Source of the DNA: Galdieria partita
Taxonomy: Eukaryota; Rhodophyta; Bangiophyceae; Galdieriales; Galdieriaceae
NCBI GenBank assembly: GCA_025991245.1
Contig: BQMJ01000003.1
Span: forward strand, 248,001 to 312,000
Reading direction: 5' to 3'
Length of the DNA: 64,000 nucleotides
Of the stretch, positions 42,267-56,580 are shown in pieces; the first letter of the stretch is position 1; each line of letters begins with the position of its first letter. Position numbers and translations under genes: made by a program. The notes under the pieces are model-generated. The model did not search any database, was not told the DNA's origin, and was given only the letters and a program-made list of their open reading frames with translations.

Positions 42267-43882
42267 ATGTATTGTGCAAGTGAGTGACTTTTTTTTTACG
42301 TTTTTTTGTTTCTCAATCGTTTCATTTAGTCTCCGGAGTTGTTCCCGATGAACCGGTGGTGTCCAAGAAGAGTGGGCACTTATTTGAGAAACGACTGATA
42401 TTGAAACATATTCAAACTACAGGAAAGTGTCCTGTAACTGATGAAGACTTGACGGAACAAGATTTAATAGCTGTGCAAGAGAATGTTATTGTTCGACCAA
42501 GGACCTCTAGTGCAACCAGTATACCGAGTTTGCTTTCGTTGTTTCAGAGTGAATGGGACTCTGTGGTGTCAGAAATGTACCAATTGAAAAAGCAGTTACA
42601 CGATACTAAACAACAATTGGCACAAGCACTTTACGAGAATGATGCAGCAAAGCGGGTTATTGCCCGGCTATTGAAAGAAAGAGATGAAGCTTTGGAACTA
42701 GCAAAACAGGGAACTACAAACACAGGAACAACTACCAACGGAGCAATGAATAGGGAAACAGCTGAAGACGTTAACAATACCGTCCATAATGAGGAGGACT
42801 TTAATATGGAAGTAGAAGACAATACGGGAGTTGTTCTTCTTCCTCCTCTAGTTTTGGAACAGATCGACAAAACCTCACAAGAGCTTATTTCTTATCGGAA
42901 GAATAGAAAAGTGTCAGCATCTGGGATCTCCAAGGAAAGAATGGAATCTTATAGAGAAGAGAAGAACCTAAAGGTGCATACTGGAAAAGAAAAGGAAATT
43001 GTAGCACTATCTCAGTCTCCAAAAGATTCCTCCTTGCTGTTTAGTGCTGGAAAAGACAAAACGGTTAAATTGTTCACATTGGAGACTGAAAAGACACTTA
43101 TCAGTGTTTCTGCGCATAAGGCTCCGTTGACCGATCTTGTTGTTCATCCCAATGAGAATATCTTTATAACTAGTAGTATAGATAATACAGCAGTAGTTTG
43201 GCATTGGGGAAATGGTGATAAGTCCAAACCAAAAGCTTCCAATACTGTGAATATTCATGAGGGTGCAGTTACGCAACTTTCTCTTCATCCTTGTTTGTCT
43301 TATTTTGTAACTGCTTCTGAAGATTGTACCTGGGCGTTTCATGATCTGGAAAGTGGAGACTGTTTGAGTCGAGCAACCAAAGGATCAACTGGGATTGCCT
43401 CTATTGGAATTCATCCAGATGGTCTTATTCTAGGAACGGGTTTCAGTAATGGAGAATTGAACATTTGGGATATAAGAGAAATGAAGGTAGCGCTAAGTAT
43501 TCGTGAAAGCTCTTCAGTTGACGATACTGCTAAAATAAGTTCATTGAGTTTTTCGGAAAACGGTTACCATATGGCGTCGATGAACCATACTCTCGTTGAG
43601 TTGTGGGATCTTCGTAAACCAGGTACTGCTATAAGAAATTGGAATGTTGTTGAAGGCCGAAAGTGTTGTTTTGATTCTTCGGGTGTTTATCTTGGCGTGC
43701 TTTGCGCGAATGAAGTAAAGATTATGGAAACCAAAAAAGGATTAGAGGGCCTGAATATTGTTTCGAGTCGTGATCTCTCCTCAAATGATAGTTTGACAAC
43801 AATATTATTAGCAAAAGATATGGAACGCATCATTCTTGGAGATGTGAAAGGTTGTATTCATGTATTGAATATTCCTGAATAA
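42267..43882 (+). CDS. PRPF19: PRP19 splicing factor / U-box E3 ligase
   Basis: Two exons: a 13-nt first exon (42267-42279, MYCA plus one base) and the rest from 42330. The junction gives [32 protein letters not shown], the PRP19 U-box. It is followed by the tetramerisation coiled coil (about residues 70-135: SEWDSVVSEMYQLKKQLHDTKQQLAQAL), a linker, and a seven-bladed WD40 propeller (for example KVHTGKEKEIVALSQSP, KDKTVKLFTLE, SIDNTAVVWHWG). Prp19 is the core of the NTC spliceosome complex and has E3 ubiquitin-ligase activity. Length of about 520 aa fits the family. Confidence 0.95.
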
Positions 43883-43971
43883 TTCAGAATGTGGTGAAAT
43901 GTATTCATCAAGTTATACAACTATTCGACAAAACAGAATTGTTTTACTTCTATATTAGGATACGGCCACTC

Positions 43972-45906
<1,935 letters not shown>

Positions 45907-46146
45907 TCACAAAGAATTCGATGGTTTTCCGTGGATTAGAATATATAGAACATTCTAGGCTTTTTCCATTCAATGTGACGTAATAAACATATCTTATATG
46001 ACATTTCTTTTCATATTAGCCTGTCATTGAATAATCAATGATTTGTTAGTATGCTGTAAATAAAGAATAAATGGTTCGAAAAGCTGTCAAACGTTACAAG
46101 ACGGGAAATTTCGTGCAAACATTTTTTGGCTTTTTGGTTCAAAAAA

Positions 46147-47589
46147 ATGCGCCATTTTTGGTATACAAAAGGGACTGGTAGAACTGTTTTGAAGCTTATC
46201 TTTTGCTTTGTAACTGTTGTTTACTTAACTTTTGCATTTGAGAAAAGTTTTCGTTTACCGGAGGAATACATAAGACAGGACTCAACTGAACCGCCTCTTT
46301 CATTGTTGTGGGCTTCAGAGTTTAAGGTTGGTATTTGAACTATGGAGTTTGTGGTAATCTGTGTTCAAAGGACCTAGTCACAAACAGGTTTTGGCTCAGA
46401 AGCTTGGAGTTTTGTACAGGGTTTATTGCATTATCCAGTAAAGCTCCGTCTATGGCATATAGGTACCGAACCTTGGGACAAGAAAGCCAAGGTTTTGAGT
46501 GACGAAAGATCTAATCTTCTTCAGAGGTTATGGTGTGGCAAAGTTTGTTCCTCCACAAAGCTATCACCTGAAGAGAAAGTAGACTTTCTTGTGCTTCATT
46601 CAGTTCCACCCGATTGGATATCTCCCCTGAAAGAATGTGGTCTGTGCAAGAAGGCAAAGATCAAAGTTGGCAGGGCCATGTTTGAAACCACAGGAGTTCC
46701 TCAAGAATGGGTCAAGTTGCTAAACAGTACTGTTGACGAAATTTGGGTTCCTTCTCAGTTCCATAAGAAAACTTTTTCCAATAATGGCGTTGTAAAGGAG
46801 AAAATAAGAGTAGTGCCTCAGCCCATTGATCATGAAAGCTTCGGGACATTGCCTATTCAACAAAGAGCATCTCTTCTTGGTAATTGTGCCAACCGCTTTG
46901 TGTTTTTATCAATTTTCAAGTGGGAGGTTCGTAAAGGTGTTGATATCTTACTAAAAGCATATATGCAGGAGTTTTCCGCAGAAGACAACGTGTGTTTGCT
47001 TCTGTTGACTCGAGGTAGAGGATTATCAGCCAACGAAATCAAACAGCGTGTCATGAAATTCTTAAGCAAAAACAATATTAACTCTTCTAATCTTCCTCAA
47101 CTAGAAGTTTTTGAACCGAACAAAAAAGACATGTTAAACTTGGCTTCGTTGTACGTCTCAGTTGATGCATTTGTCCTTCCAACAAGAGGTGAAGGTTGGG
47201 GACGTCCTATTATGGAGGCAATGGCTTGTGGAACTCCAGTGATTGCAACTAATTGGAGCGGTCAAACAGAATATCTCAATGAGAAGACTGGTTTTCCTAT
47301 TCCAGTTGAACAAGTTGTGACCTATGCAGAAGGTCCGGGTTTTGCAGAATTGTATAGAGATGAGCTGGTAATTTCTGCAGCTTCGTTTAAAAATCAACTT
47401 TGGGCGAAGCCCTCTGAACAGAAATTTCGCAGTTTAATGCGTTGGGTATTTAAAAATCCGTCAATAGCAAAGAAGGTAGCATTGCGAGGAAGAAAAGAGA
47501 TTTTAACAAAGTTCTCCCCTCGAGTAGTTGCTAGTATGGTTGTTCGAAGACTTTTGGAACTGAAAGATGCTACAATGAAAGTTGCATAA
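46147..47589 (+). CDS. Membrane-anchored GT4-family glycosyltransferase
   Basis: Two exons; the first encodes a short cytosolic basic segment and one TM anchor (LIFCFVTVVYLTFAF), a type II Golgi-like topology. The second starts VGFGSEAWSFVQGLLHYPV. The GT-B catalytic core has WVPSQFHKKTFSNNGV, the donor-site Lys in SIFKWEVRKGVDILLKAY and the sugar-nucleotide motif LPTRGEGWGRPIMEAMACGTPVIATNWSGQTEYL, with the E-x7-E pattern (EGWGRPIMEAMACG). Specific sugar and acceptor are unknown. The intron uses a GTATTT donor after an in-frame G. Divergent from Cpn60 across 291 nt. Confidence 0.87.
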
Positions 47590-47867
47590 ATTGTGTTGTA
47601 CCGAGAGACATTGACGGTATAGCGTGTATGAAGAGGAAGAAGAGATTGGAACTTCACCATTTCATTTCGGGAATGGTTTAGTGTTGATTGGAGAAACCTT
47701 TTAGAGAAATTTTTATTTATTGAGTACCGTTCTTGTATCAAATATATCGTATGACGTTTATTGTCGGCACCACGTGTTGAATCTTAAAATGCGTTTGTTT
47801 TATTCAATCGATTTGATATATTCAATTGTAATTTTCTCCTAAGCATTGTGTTTGTCAGTTGGGTCTC

Positions 47868-49708
47868 ATGACTATCATATCCATCTCAATATTGAATAGA
47901 AGTGGAAAAGGTATGTGTGAAGTTTCTTAGTTGTAGATGTCTCTGGAAAATATTTCACGTCTTCCGGGTGATTACAACTATTCAAAGCTGGAGCGGAAAA
48001 GCCGCTTTGAAGAGTTCTTTCTTGATTACCACCAAGACCTATGACGGTTTCAAGATATTGAAAGTTTTCCTGTATGTTGTATTTCGTAACTCTAATTTGT
48101 TGTTTTCTAGTTCTATTATCACGACAATTTGTCGAAATAAGTCGCATCCGAATAGAAAGCTTGTTATCGGCGTTTCCCAGGCTTGTAAACAGCAGTAAAC
48201 AACACACTTATGTGGAAACTGAAAGCGTAAGATATTTATATCAACCCTTGGAGTCTTTGTACGTAGTCATAATAACTACGAGAGGAAGCAACGTAGTGGA
48301 AGATCTCGAAACGCTTCGTTTGATTCGTAAACTCATTCCTGAGTATTTGCCTCTTTATGCGAGTCTTGATGAGGAAAGTATTCTTGAAGCCGCTTTTGAG
48401 TTAATAGCGGCATTTGATGAGGTGGTTGACTGGGGTGGTTTGCGTGAGAACGTTGACGTTCAACAGGTGAATGTTTTGACGGAGATGTTTAGTCACGAAG
48501 AGAAATTAGCCAACATGATCAAGGAGTCAAAGATGATGGAAGCCAAAGAAGTTGCTAAGAGACGTGCAGAAAGCCTTAGTCGTGAAAAGTCAGAAAGAGA
48601 GAAATTAAACAAGTTGGGTTCCGATTTTGGACGTCTCCAAGGCCGTTCGTTTGGAGGAATATCGGCAGAAAGCTATCAAGCCTCTATGACTATGCCAGAG
48701 ACAGGCTTTACTTTCACTGGAATGTCTAATTATGGAAATTTGGATAGTAAAACTTCGCAGCCTCCAATGACTGTTGAAAACAGTAAAGTCGTGTCTGCGG
48801 GTATTGGTGGAAAAGGTCTAAGTTTGGCTGGTAGTAGAAAGCAAGATGCTGTTTTGGAAGCACTAAGGAAAGAAGGCGAATTAATGACAAGTCCAGCAGC
48901 CCAGTCGAAAATGGGAAGTACTTCTGAAGAAAAACAAATTCGCAATTTGAAGACCAAAGTGAAAAGCACAATATCACAAGAATCTGTGCATTTTGTTGCT
49001 CAAGAAGATATTGTTTTGGAAATGAACCGAGATGGTGTGATTCATAGCTTTGAAATCAAGGGCAACTTGATATTGAAAGTATCAGATTCAACGAAAGCTT
49101 CTGTTCGTATTCATACAAGACTTGGAGATATGCAAGCATTTCAAGTTCGTACTCATCCGAACATCGATAAGAATCTTTGGACATCTTCACAAGTCTTAGG
49201 TCTTCGAGACGCATCACGTGGTTTTCCTGTAGGAAGTCCACTGAGTATTTTAAGATGGCGTTTGACAAGCTCTGAAGAGAGGATGATTCCTCTTTCGATT
49301 AATTGTTGGCCTGCGGAATCTTCAACAGAGACCGTTGTTATTATAGAGTATGAACTTGTTGCTATTCGGGAATTGGAGAACGTATTTATTCATATTCCAG
49401 TTCCCAAGAGTGCAAGTACACCAAAGCTACGAGGTGCAGACGGAGAGTATAGTTTCAACTCTCGTTTAGGAGTAGTGGAATGGAAAGTGTCGATTATAGA
49501 TAAGAACAAACCCCAAGGATCCTTGGAGTTTGTTACAGAACCTGCTCCAGCTACTAGTTTCTTTCCTGTTGAAGTATCGTTTGTGAGTAATGAAATATAT
49601 GGTGATATTGGAATAGAATCGGTAAGAGGCTATTCGGATGATTCGGAATATAAGTTTAGTTTTGAAAAATTGTTGACTACTGAACGCTATTCCATTGTAC
49701 ATGACTGA
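47868..49708 (+). CDS. ARCN1: Coatomer subunit delta (delta-COP)
   Basis: Two exons (47868-47910 and 48111-49708) with a 200-nt intron. The N terminus is an AP-type small-subunit longin-like domain (MTIISISILNRSGKVLLSRQFVEI, YLYQPLESLYVVIITTRGSNVVEDLETLRLI, AAFDEVVDWGGLRENV). A charged linker (AKRRAESLSREKSEREKLNK) and the mu-homology domain follow in the C-terminal half (VHFVAQEDIVLEMNRDGVIHSFEIKGNL, RLGDMQAFQVRTHPNID, LSILRWRLTSSEERMIPLSINCWP). delta-COP is part of the COPI coat for Golgi-to-ER traffic. About 546 aa, as usual for the family. Confidence 0.95.
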
Positions 49709-49765
49709 AGAGATTCCTTTTGGGAATCTATGGAGAATTGAGATGCTTCAAATAAAACAACTCAT

Positions 49766-52138
49766 ATGGAAACTGTTGCTTCCCTTCAAACCATTTGTTT
49801 GAACGTCATTGTCTTTCAATGGGAGAATATTCCTAGAGAGTCCCTTGAGAGACTTCCAAAGGACCTCACGACTGTTTTGGTAGAAAAGTTCGCAAGCGAA
49901 AGAAAATTGTCCATTCGGGTTCTCAAGTGGTTAGAGTTGAAGTGTTCTATGAAGCTTATATATAGTGTATTAATATTGCTTAGGTTGGAGGGAACGGAAT
50001 TTCAACAACTTAACTTGAGCAGTCAGGCTGGAAGAGTTAGAGACGACTGGATGAACGTTATTTCTACTTTTATGCTTGAGAAACTTGTTTTGTCTTTCTG
50101 TACACAATTGACTGATGAAGGATTGTATAAGCTAACTTCTTCTCAAGAAGACCTTCATAAAGACTCTCCCTTGACTTATTCACTGAAACAGTTGGACCTC
50201 TCTGGTTGTAGTCAGATCTCAAACCTAGGAGTGGAAGCTCTTTCCTATTTCAAGAACTTGGAGTCCTTGGTTCTTGATAACTGTTCTTCTCTTGGAAACA
50301 TATCGCTGTCCTATATACGTACTATTCCATGTTTGAAGAATCTGAGTATTGCATGTTGTGACAAAATTTCTGGAAGTGGCTTGGAGCAAATATTTTGTTC
50401 AAAACATTTGGAATTTTTAAACCTTTCAGGTTGTTCACGTATTACTTCCGATGCATTGTCGCATATTTGCAGTTTGACAAATTTAAAACAATTGAAACTA
50501 CGCAACTGCTCAAGAATTGATAATAGAGCTCTGGAACATATTGGACACTTGACAAATCTGGAGACTTTGGAACTCTATGAATGCGTTAAGATTGACGATG
50601 AAGGTTTGAAGTATCTTCAAAAGTGCACTCAGATACGTTATCTTTGTCTTTCTGGAACTTGTATCAGTGCAGATGGAATTGCATCACTTGCTGAAATGTA
50701 CATGCCTCATTTAGAGAGTCTTCATCTAACTCGTTGTTCTAATTTAGTTGGCTCACAATTTTCATTTTTGCTGAGAAGACTTTCCAAGAATATGAAACGG
50801 TTGCAGTTGCGATATCTGCATTGTGTTGACGAGGAGGTAAGAGAGAATCGCAAGGAATGTATGTTTATTGAGATATTGGGAGGTTCTTCGAGCAATAAGC
50901 GAATCGTTTCCTCAGTTGGAAAGTTTAAATTTGACAGACTGTCGACAAGTGACGGACAAAGCGATTTCTTTTCTAGATAATTTGTCATCACTTTCTGTGC
51001 TAAAACTTGCAGGAACGAGCGTTAGCGATGAAGGAATCTTGGGTATAACGCAAGTATTGAGTAGGATATCGGAGCTTGACATATCATCTTGTGGCCTATT
51101 TAGTGATAAAGCTACTAGTCATATTTTGAATAATGTGGAGCACTTGAAGGCTTTGTATATTTCTAATAATCCTCAGCTAACGAAGAATTCTTGGAGTGAC
51201 TCCCTTCAGAATTCTGCCAAGAGGTTGGTTATTTTTATCTATATCTGCAGAAACTTTTGTATTAAAAGTGATTTATAATTAGACTACCTCTGAAAACCTT
51301 AGTCATTGAAGAAGGAGGCGTACTGGGAAAAAAATTCCTAACGAGTATTGCGTTTTTGTTTCCTCAGCTGGAGACTTTATTGTTGTCAAAATGTTTCATT
51401 GATGGCGATGACTTCAAAGCATTTACAGATTTCTGCAACTTGCGACATTTAAAGTTGTCTCATTGTGAGATATCGAAACCTTTTCGGTGTGACTTTTTGA
51501 TTCCTTTGAAAAATGCCTTACAAAATTTGAACTTGAGCAGTTGTAAATTCGTGACTGACGACCTTTGTAAGATTATTGGTGAATTTGTCCATTTGGAAAG
51601 TCTTAATTTGAAGAATTGTTCCCAAGTTACTAATCGGGCGCTCCTATCGTTTTATTCTCTCTCGCATCTATCTTATCTAAATATCCGTGGATGTCCATTG
51701 AGTCAAGAAGCAGTTTGGTCACTTGAGCGAAATTTGAGCAGTATTTCTGTGCTAAAGTATGATGCAGCTGAATGCACCGGTTTTCATCAGATAACTCATG
51801 GCTTACAACAACATTATCATTGCCGAGGACTGAGTCCTTCCAGTGATGAGATGTCGCGTAGTTTTATTGAGCCAGCCAGTCTTTTAAGTGATCAAGCCGG
51901 TGCTGCCTGGATGAGATCTCCTTCTGGCAAAGAAGTTTCTCGTTCATTGGATTCTTGTGATGGAAGCTTGAATAATGTAACCAAGTATGTTGGCAGCTCT
52001 CGTAGAAGGCGACGTAAGAACAGAGTTGAAGACTTGTTGTCATTCTCACCTTGCAGTGGAAAACAAGAAACCCATTCCAAATTCTTTTTGTATATGGATA
52101 GTGTTCAGCTTTTGGAAGATTTTGTAAAGCATTATTGA
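49766..52138 (+). CDS. Leucine-rich repeat protein (AMN1/F-box-LRR-like)
   Basis: Three or more exons (junctions near 50836-50883 and 51222-51281), about 750 aa. Cysteine-containing LRRs of the AMN1/FBXL type are repeated at least 15 times (LKQLDLSGCSQISNLGVEAL, LEFLNLSGCSRITSDALSHI, LKQLKLRNCSRIDNRALEHI, LESLNLTDCRQVTDKAISFL). The first 60 residues (WENIPRESLERLPKDLTTVLVEKFASERKLS) might be a degenerate F-box but I see no clear one. A Ser/Arg-rich C-terminal tail (SSRRRRRKNRVEDL) looks like a nuclear signal. A possible 42-nt, stop-free intron in the N-terminal part (about 49941-49982) could alter the join. Such LRRs often serve in SCF ubiquitin ligases; here that is inference. Confidence 0.8.
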
Positions 52139-52150
52139 ATATTCAATTTT

Positions 52151-53980
52151 TTATATTCTTTCTAAAATAGCAATGCATTCTATATGTGGTGTATGTGGGA
52201 ACATATCAACAGGTTGTATACTTACTAGTCGATATCTTTGCATAAGACATAAACTTTCCAAGTCTCTTACTTGGGTTGCAGGATTGCAACTTACATACAC
52301 TATTCTACTTGGTTTCATCCACCTAAGCCACTTTATCAGTGTTGAATGCAAACCTCCTCGAGGAGGATCGACAATGACAACATTTGGAGGCAGAATGCCA
52401 TTTCTGTGAAACAGTCTTTGAATTTCAGGGTCTTGTAATGAAGACTTTTCAAGATTGGCAAGAATAAATTCTGCATTTCTAACTCCATTGATCTTCGCAT
52501 TGAGTTTTGCCATTTGAATGGCTTCTTCAACTACATCGATGCCATAAACATATTTACAATCCGATGCAAGACACAATCCTATGCTTCCGATTCCACAAAA
52601 GAGATCTAATACGACGTCTTCCACTTTCAAGTTGGCAGCTTCTCGTACGATTTGATAAAGTTTTTCTGTTTGCAATGGATTTGTTTGGAAGAAACAATTG
52701 GCAGTGAATCTCAAGGTTCGACCCAGTACATAGTGTTGAATATAGTTACAACCAAACAATACTTGTTCCTCTTCACCTTTTGATGCACCACCTTTAGATG
52801 TTGTAAAATTCTGCACAATGGATCTTATGGAAGAAAACTGCTTCCCCAATTCCAACGCTAGTGGCCTTAGTAGACTCGAATCTTCACCAAAGGACGTTAC
52901 AAAATTGACCATAACTTCCAATTCATTCCGTTCATTGCGTGCTGTTCTAATTACCAAATTTCTTAAGAAGCCTTGATGAGAATAGACATCATAGGCAGTT
53001 GTATGCATTTCACTCGTTCGTTTCTGAATCCAATTCAATATCTCGTTGGCCACTGTCTCCTGGATATGACAATATTCTATGGGTAAAACTTTGTCAAAAT
53101 GTCCAGCTGGTTTTAAACCCAAAACAAAGTCTTCTTCATTTGTTTTGAATGATACCTCGTTCCTTAAGTTCTCCTCCACTACTGCTGACGAAATTCTCTT
53201 GCTTTCCCCTAAATGATCCCCAGGAATCCAACGCCTATTGCTGAAAGTAAATTCCTTACAAAATGTCATTTACTCCTTCATATGTCGATTTGAACTCACC
53301 ATCTTATTTCGATAGCCAAATATCACAGGAGAGCCGACAATTGGCTTCATAACATTCTCTACAATATAGTTCGAACGAGTAAACAATCCTTCATAATGTC
53401 GAAGAACTTGTTGGTACTTTTCTTCCAGTTGCTTATTATATGAAATATGCTGAAACTTGCAACCGCCACAGCCAAATGGCCCAAAGTGCTCACACACAGG
53501 TTCTGTTTCGTAAGGTGATTGTTCGACAACTTGAATAACTTTGGCGTTGGCATAGGAACTTCTCACACGACCAATGACAACTTTGACTAGTTGACCTGGA
53601 ACTGCATGAGGTATCATAACAACGTATCTTCCTATTCGTGATATCCCGTCTCCACCCGAAACCAGACCTTGTATTCTTAGTTCCAACTCTTCACCTCTTC
53701 TTATAGGAACCTTTTGAGTAGAACTTGAGGATTGTCCATTTGCTTTCTTGGAATCAGTTTCCTTGGAATGATCACTGAGTGAATGAGTCGTTGTACAACA
53801 CGTGGTGACTGGAAGTCCCAAAAATCTACAGGAGTCATATTCTGATATTCTTTCAAAAATACTTCCTTTTCTGATAACTTTGACAGTCAATATAGTTTTT
53901 CTAATATGTTTGCATAAAGTAAACGCTCGTTGACTGGATAAGAAACCTGTAGCTAAGTTGAAGCTTAAATGGCGGTGCAT
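52151..53980 (-). CDS. RNA m5U methyltransferase (TrmA/RlmD family)
   Basis: Two exons joined across a short intron after GYRNKM, giving about 600 aa. TRAM domain (IRRGEELELRIQGLVSGGDGISRIGRYVVMIPHAVPGQLVKVVI), 4Fe-4S-binding Cys cluster (CEHFGPFGCGGCKFQ with a second Cys upstream), and the SAM fold (DLFCGIGSIGLCLA, VYGIDVVEEAIQMAK, NVVIVDPPRGGL) with the catalytic Cys of the family in VYVSCNPATQVRDLE and the Glu in the terminal ECIAILERI. The enzyme makes 5-methyluridine (e.g. m5U54 of tRNA or rRNA positions). The N-terminal 40-90 residues (MHRHLSFNLATGFLSSQRAF...) look like an organelle transit peptide, so it probably acts in plastid or mitochondrion. Confidence 0.92.
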
Positions 53981-54036
53981 TAGTAATGTGCGAATCTTAC
54001 AAAGTGATGGCGCATTGATTTAGCTTTGTGGTGGAG

Positions 54037-55867
54037 ATGAATGCTTTTATTGCTTCTGACTTATTGAAAAGAGACTATAAAGGTTGTAAGAAAACTTTTT
54101 GTCTTTGTTGTAATAAGTTACCTATGAAATATGGTTGGTTTTCATTGTATTACAGGAAACAAAGTTCCAACCGAAATTTTTCAACAAGAGTAGTTATCAA
54201 TTCTGTCTCCTTACCCAATGAGACCGAAGTGGCTGTTATTGGTTCAGGAATAGGAGGATTAGTGACTGCAACTAAACTTGCCAAAAGAGGAGTTAAAGTG
54301 GCAGTATTTGAAAAGTATCTCATTCCTGGAGGTAGCTCGGGTTATTTTACAAAGGATGGATTGATCTTTGATGTTGGTGCCAGTATGATATTTGGGTTGG
54401 GTAACAAAGGAACCACCAATACACTAACACGAGCGCTTGCTGCGGTTGGAATAGAATTGGAGACTATTCCAGATCCTGTTCAGATACATTATCATTTACC
54501 AGATAATATCAATATCCGGGTACATAGAAGTTATGAAAAGTTTCTAGAAGAGCTACAAATGCGTTTTCCACATGGTATGTATGTATCATATTCTGTTAGA
54601 CTGACGTATTGAAGTTTTCGACGCAGAAAGACAAGGTCTCAAAAACTTTTATGATGAATGTTGGCAAGTATTTCATAGCTTGAATTCCATTGAGCTTTTA
54701 TCTTTGGAAGAACCTTATTATTTGCTTCGAGTCTTTCGAGAGAAACCTTTGGCTTGTTTGGGATTGGTAAAGTACTTATCATGGAATGCAGGAGATATTG
54801 CTAGGAAATATATATCGGATCCCATTGTCTTAGCATTTATCGATTTGGAATGTTATTGTTGGTCTGTAGTTGATGCCAATAAGACTCCGATGATCAATGC
54901 CGGAATGGTTTTTGGAGATCGTCATTATGGTGGCATTCATTATCCAAAGGGAGGAGTTGGTACTATTGCTCGTAGTCTAGCCAAAGGATTGGAATCACTA
55001 GGAGGTTCTATACATTATGGAAATCCAGTCGTTAGTATCCTTTGTGATCATTCACAAGACTCCTTTGGAAGAAAGTTGATGCATACAAAGGGCATTCAAC
55101 TAAAAAATCGTCATATTGTAACTTCCCAATATGTAGTTTCTAATGCTACTCGTTGGAACACCTTTGATCAATTGCTGCCTGATATCGCTCTTCCAGTTAT
55201 GGAGCAAAGATGGAGAGAAAACTATCAAATGTCTCCCAGTTTTTTGAGTATTCATCTCACAGTGGACGCCAATCGATTATCCTATCCTATTGTAGACTGC
55301 CATCATATTGTGTTGGAGAACTGGGAAGAAATGGAAACTGCCAAAGATGCACAAGGTACTATATTTGTGTCTATTCCAACTGTATTGGATAGTTCATTGG
55401 CGCCTGCTGGATATCACATCTTTCATATATTTACTCCAAGTTGGATGGAAGAATGGATTGGATTATCCCCAGAAGAATATAAAGAGAAGAAACAACGTCT
55501 CAAAAATCATATTTTGGCTCGTTTAGAGAAAGCAGTCTTTCCTGGTTTGACTAGTGCCATTCAACAAGCCATAGTTGGTAGTCCCAGAACGCATCGTCGC
55601 TTTCTTTCTAGATTGGATGGTACTTATGGACCTATTCCTAGAAGAAAACTTCCAGGATTGTTAACGATGCCTTTGAATAGGACAAGCATTGACAAATTAT
55701 ATTGTGTAGGCGATAGTACATTTCCTGGACAAGGACTTAATGCAGTTGCATTTTCTGGTTTTTCGTGTAGTCATCGCATAGCAGCAGATATGGATTTGGT
55801 TCCTCATTTGCCTGTTTGGTTGGATCGTTGGCTTAGTTGGTGGATATCTTATAGTCGGTTTCAATAA
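54037..55867 (+). CDS. CRTISO: Carotenoid isomerase, CRTISO/CrtH type
   Basis: Two exons, the short intron near 54575-54625 joining RFPHG to VFDAERQGLKNFYDECWQVF. About 590 aa. CRTISO converts poly-cis (pro)lycopene to all-trans lycopene in plastids. FAD-binding dinucleotide motif VAVIGSGIGGLVTATKLAKRGVKVAVFEKYLIPGGSSGYF, CrtI-type blocks (YYLLRVFREKP, WSVVDANKTPMINAGMVFGDRHYGGIHYPKGGVGTIARSL), and the C-terminal FAD motif YCVGDSTFPGQGLNAVAFSG. The GGIHYPKGG stretch is characteristic of CRTISO/CrtH rather than bacterial CrtI or animal RetSat. The N terminus (about 60 residues, Cys/Lys/Ser-rich) is a plausible plastid targeting sequence. The ATG at 54037 was chosen. Confidence 0.9.
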
Positions 55868-55881
55868 ATATAATAATAGCT

Positions 55882-56529
55882 ATGGTTGCCTATTATGAAG
55901 AAGACAAAGCATTTGGAAAGATTCTGAAAAGGTACAGCGGTAGAAAGAGAAAATATAAACGCTGTCTTATCAACGAAACGTCTGAAGAGGATGACGAAGA
56001 AGCTACTTGTCGAAGGTAACAATAAGCGACTCTTTGTTTGGCTTCTTTGGTTATAAGTTGTTGTTCTTCATTGGATATAGGGAGCGTATACGTGTCTTGC
56101 GAGAAGCTCAGAAAGTGAAAGAGAAGAGTAACTGGTTGAATTGGATGGACAACCAATTGGATAACGTTCCAAAGGAAGAAAGAAAGGAAAACTCAGCTAT
56201 TGAAGGCTTGAAACATAACTTTGCACAAGAACAGGCAGACGTTCAAGATGAGCGCATGATTGCATATATTGAAAAAGAAGTTTCCAAACGATATCGTGGC
56301 GAAACAGAGCAAGACAAAGTTAGTCAAGTTATCGTTCCTTCACACTGGGAACAGATTCAACAACTGAAACTTCAGTTGGGAGTAAGTCTTGAAATTTTCA
56401 TATCTGTTGTTTTTCAACTTTTTTTAGATTCCCTTGTCCAACAAGCCATACCAACCAGAAGCCATTCTTCCAGCAGGTGGTATGGAAGAAGTTTTACTTG
56501 CTGAGAATTCTTCTCCCAAAAGCAAATGA
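55882..56529 (+). CDS. TLS1/C9orf78-like nuclear protein
   Basis: Three exons, ATG 55882, 14 nt after the CRTISO stop. The protein (about 180 aa) is charged and helical: a basic start (MVAYYEEDKAFGKILKRYSGRKRKYKR), an acidic patch (SEEDDEEA), a helix RERIRVLREAQKVKEKSNW, and the segment IEGLKHNFAQEQADVQDERMIAYIEKEVSKRYRG, which resembles the conserved core of C9orf78/TLS1 (...F..E....DED..M.KYIE.EL.KR.G). TLS1 proteins act with the spliceosome (Brr2/Prp8) and in heterochromatin. The last exon ends IPLSNKPYQPEAILPAGGMEEVLL. The match is partial, so a different splicing-related family remains possible. Confidence 0.5.
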
Positions 56530-56580
56530 CACTCAAAGGTATAACTTTGTTATTATTGCAATGCAACATGAAGATATCAA

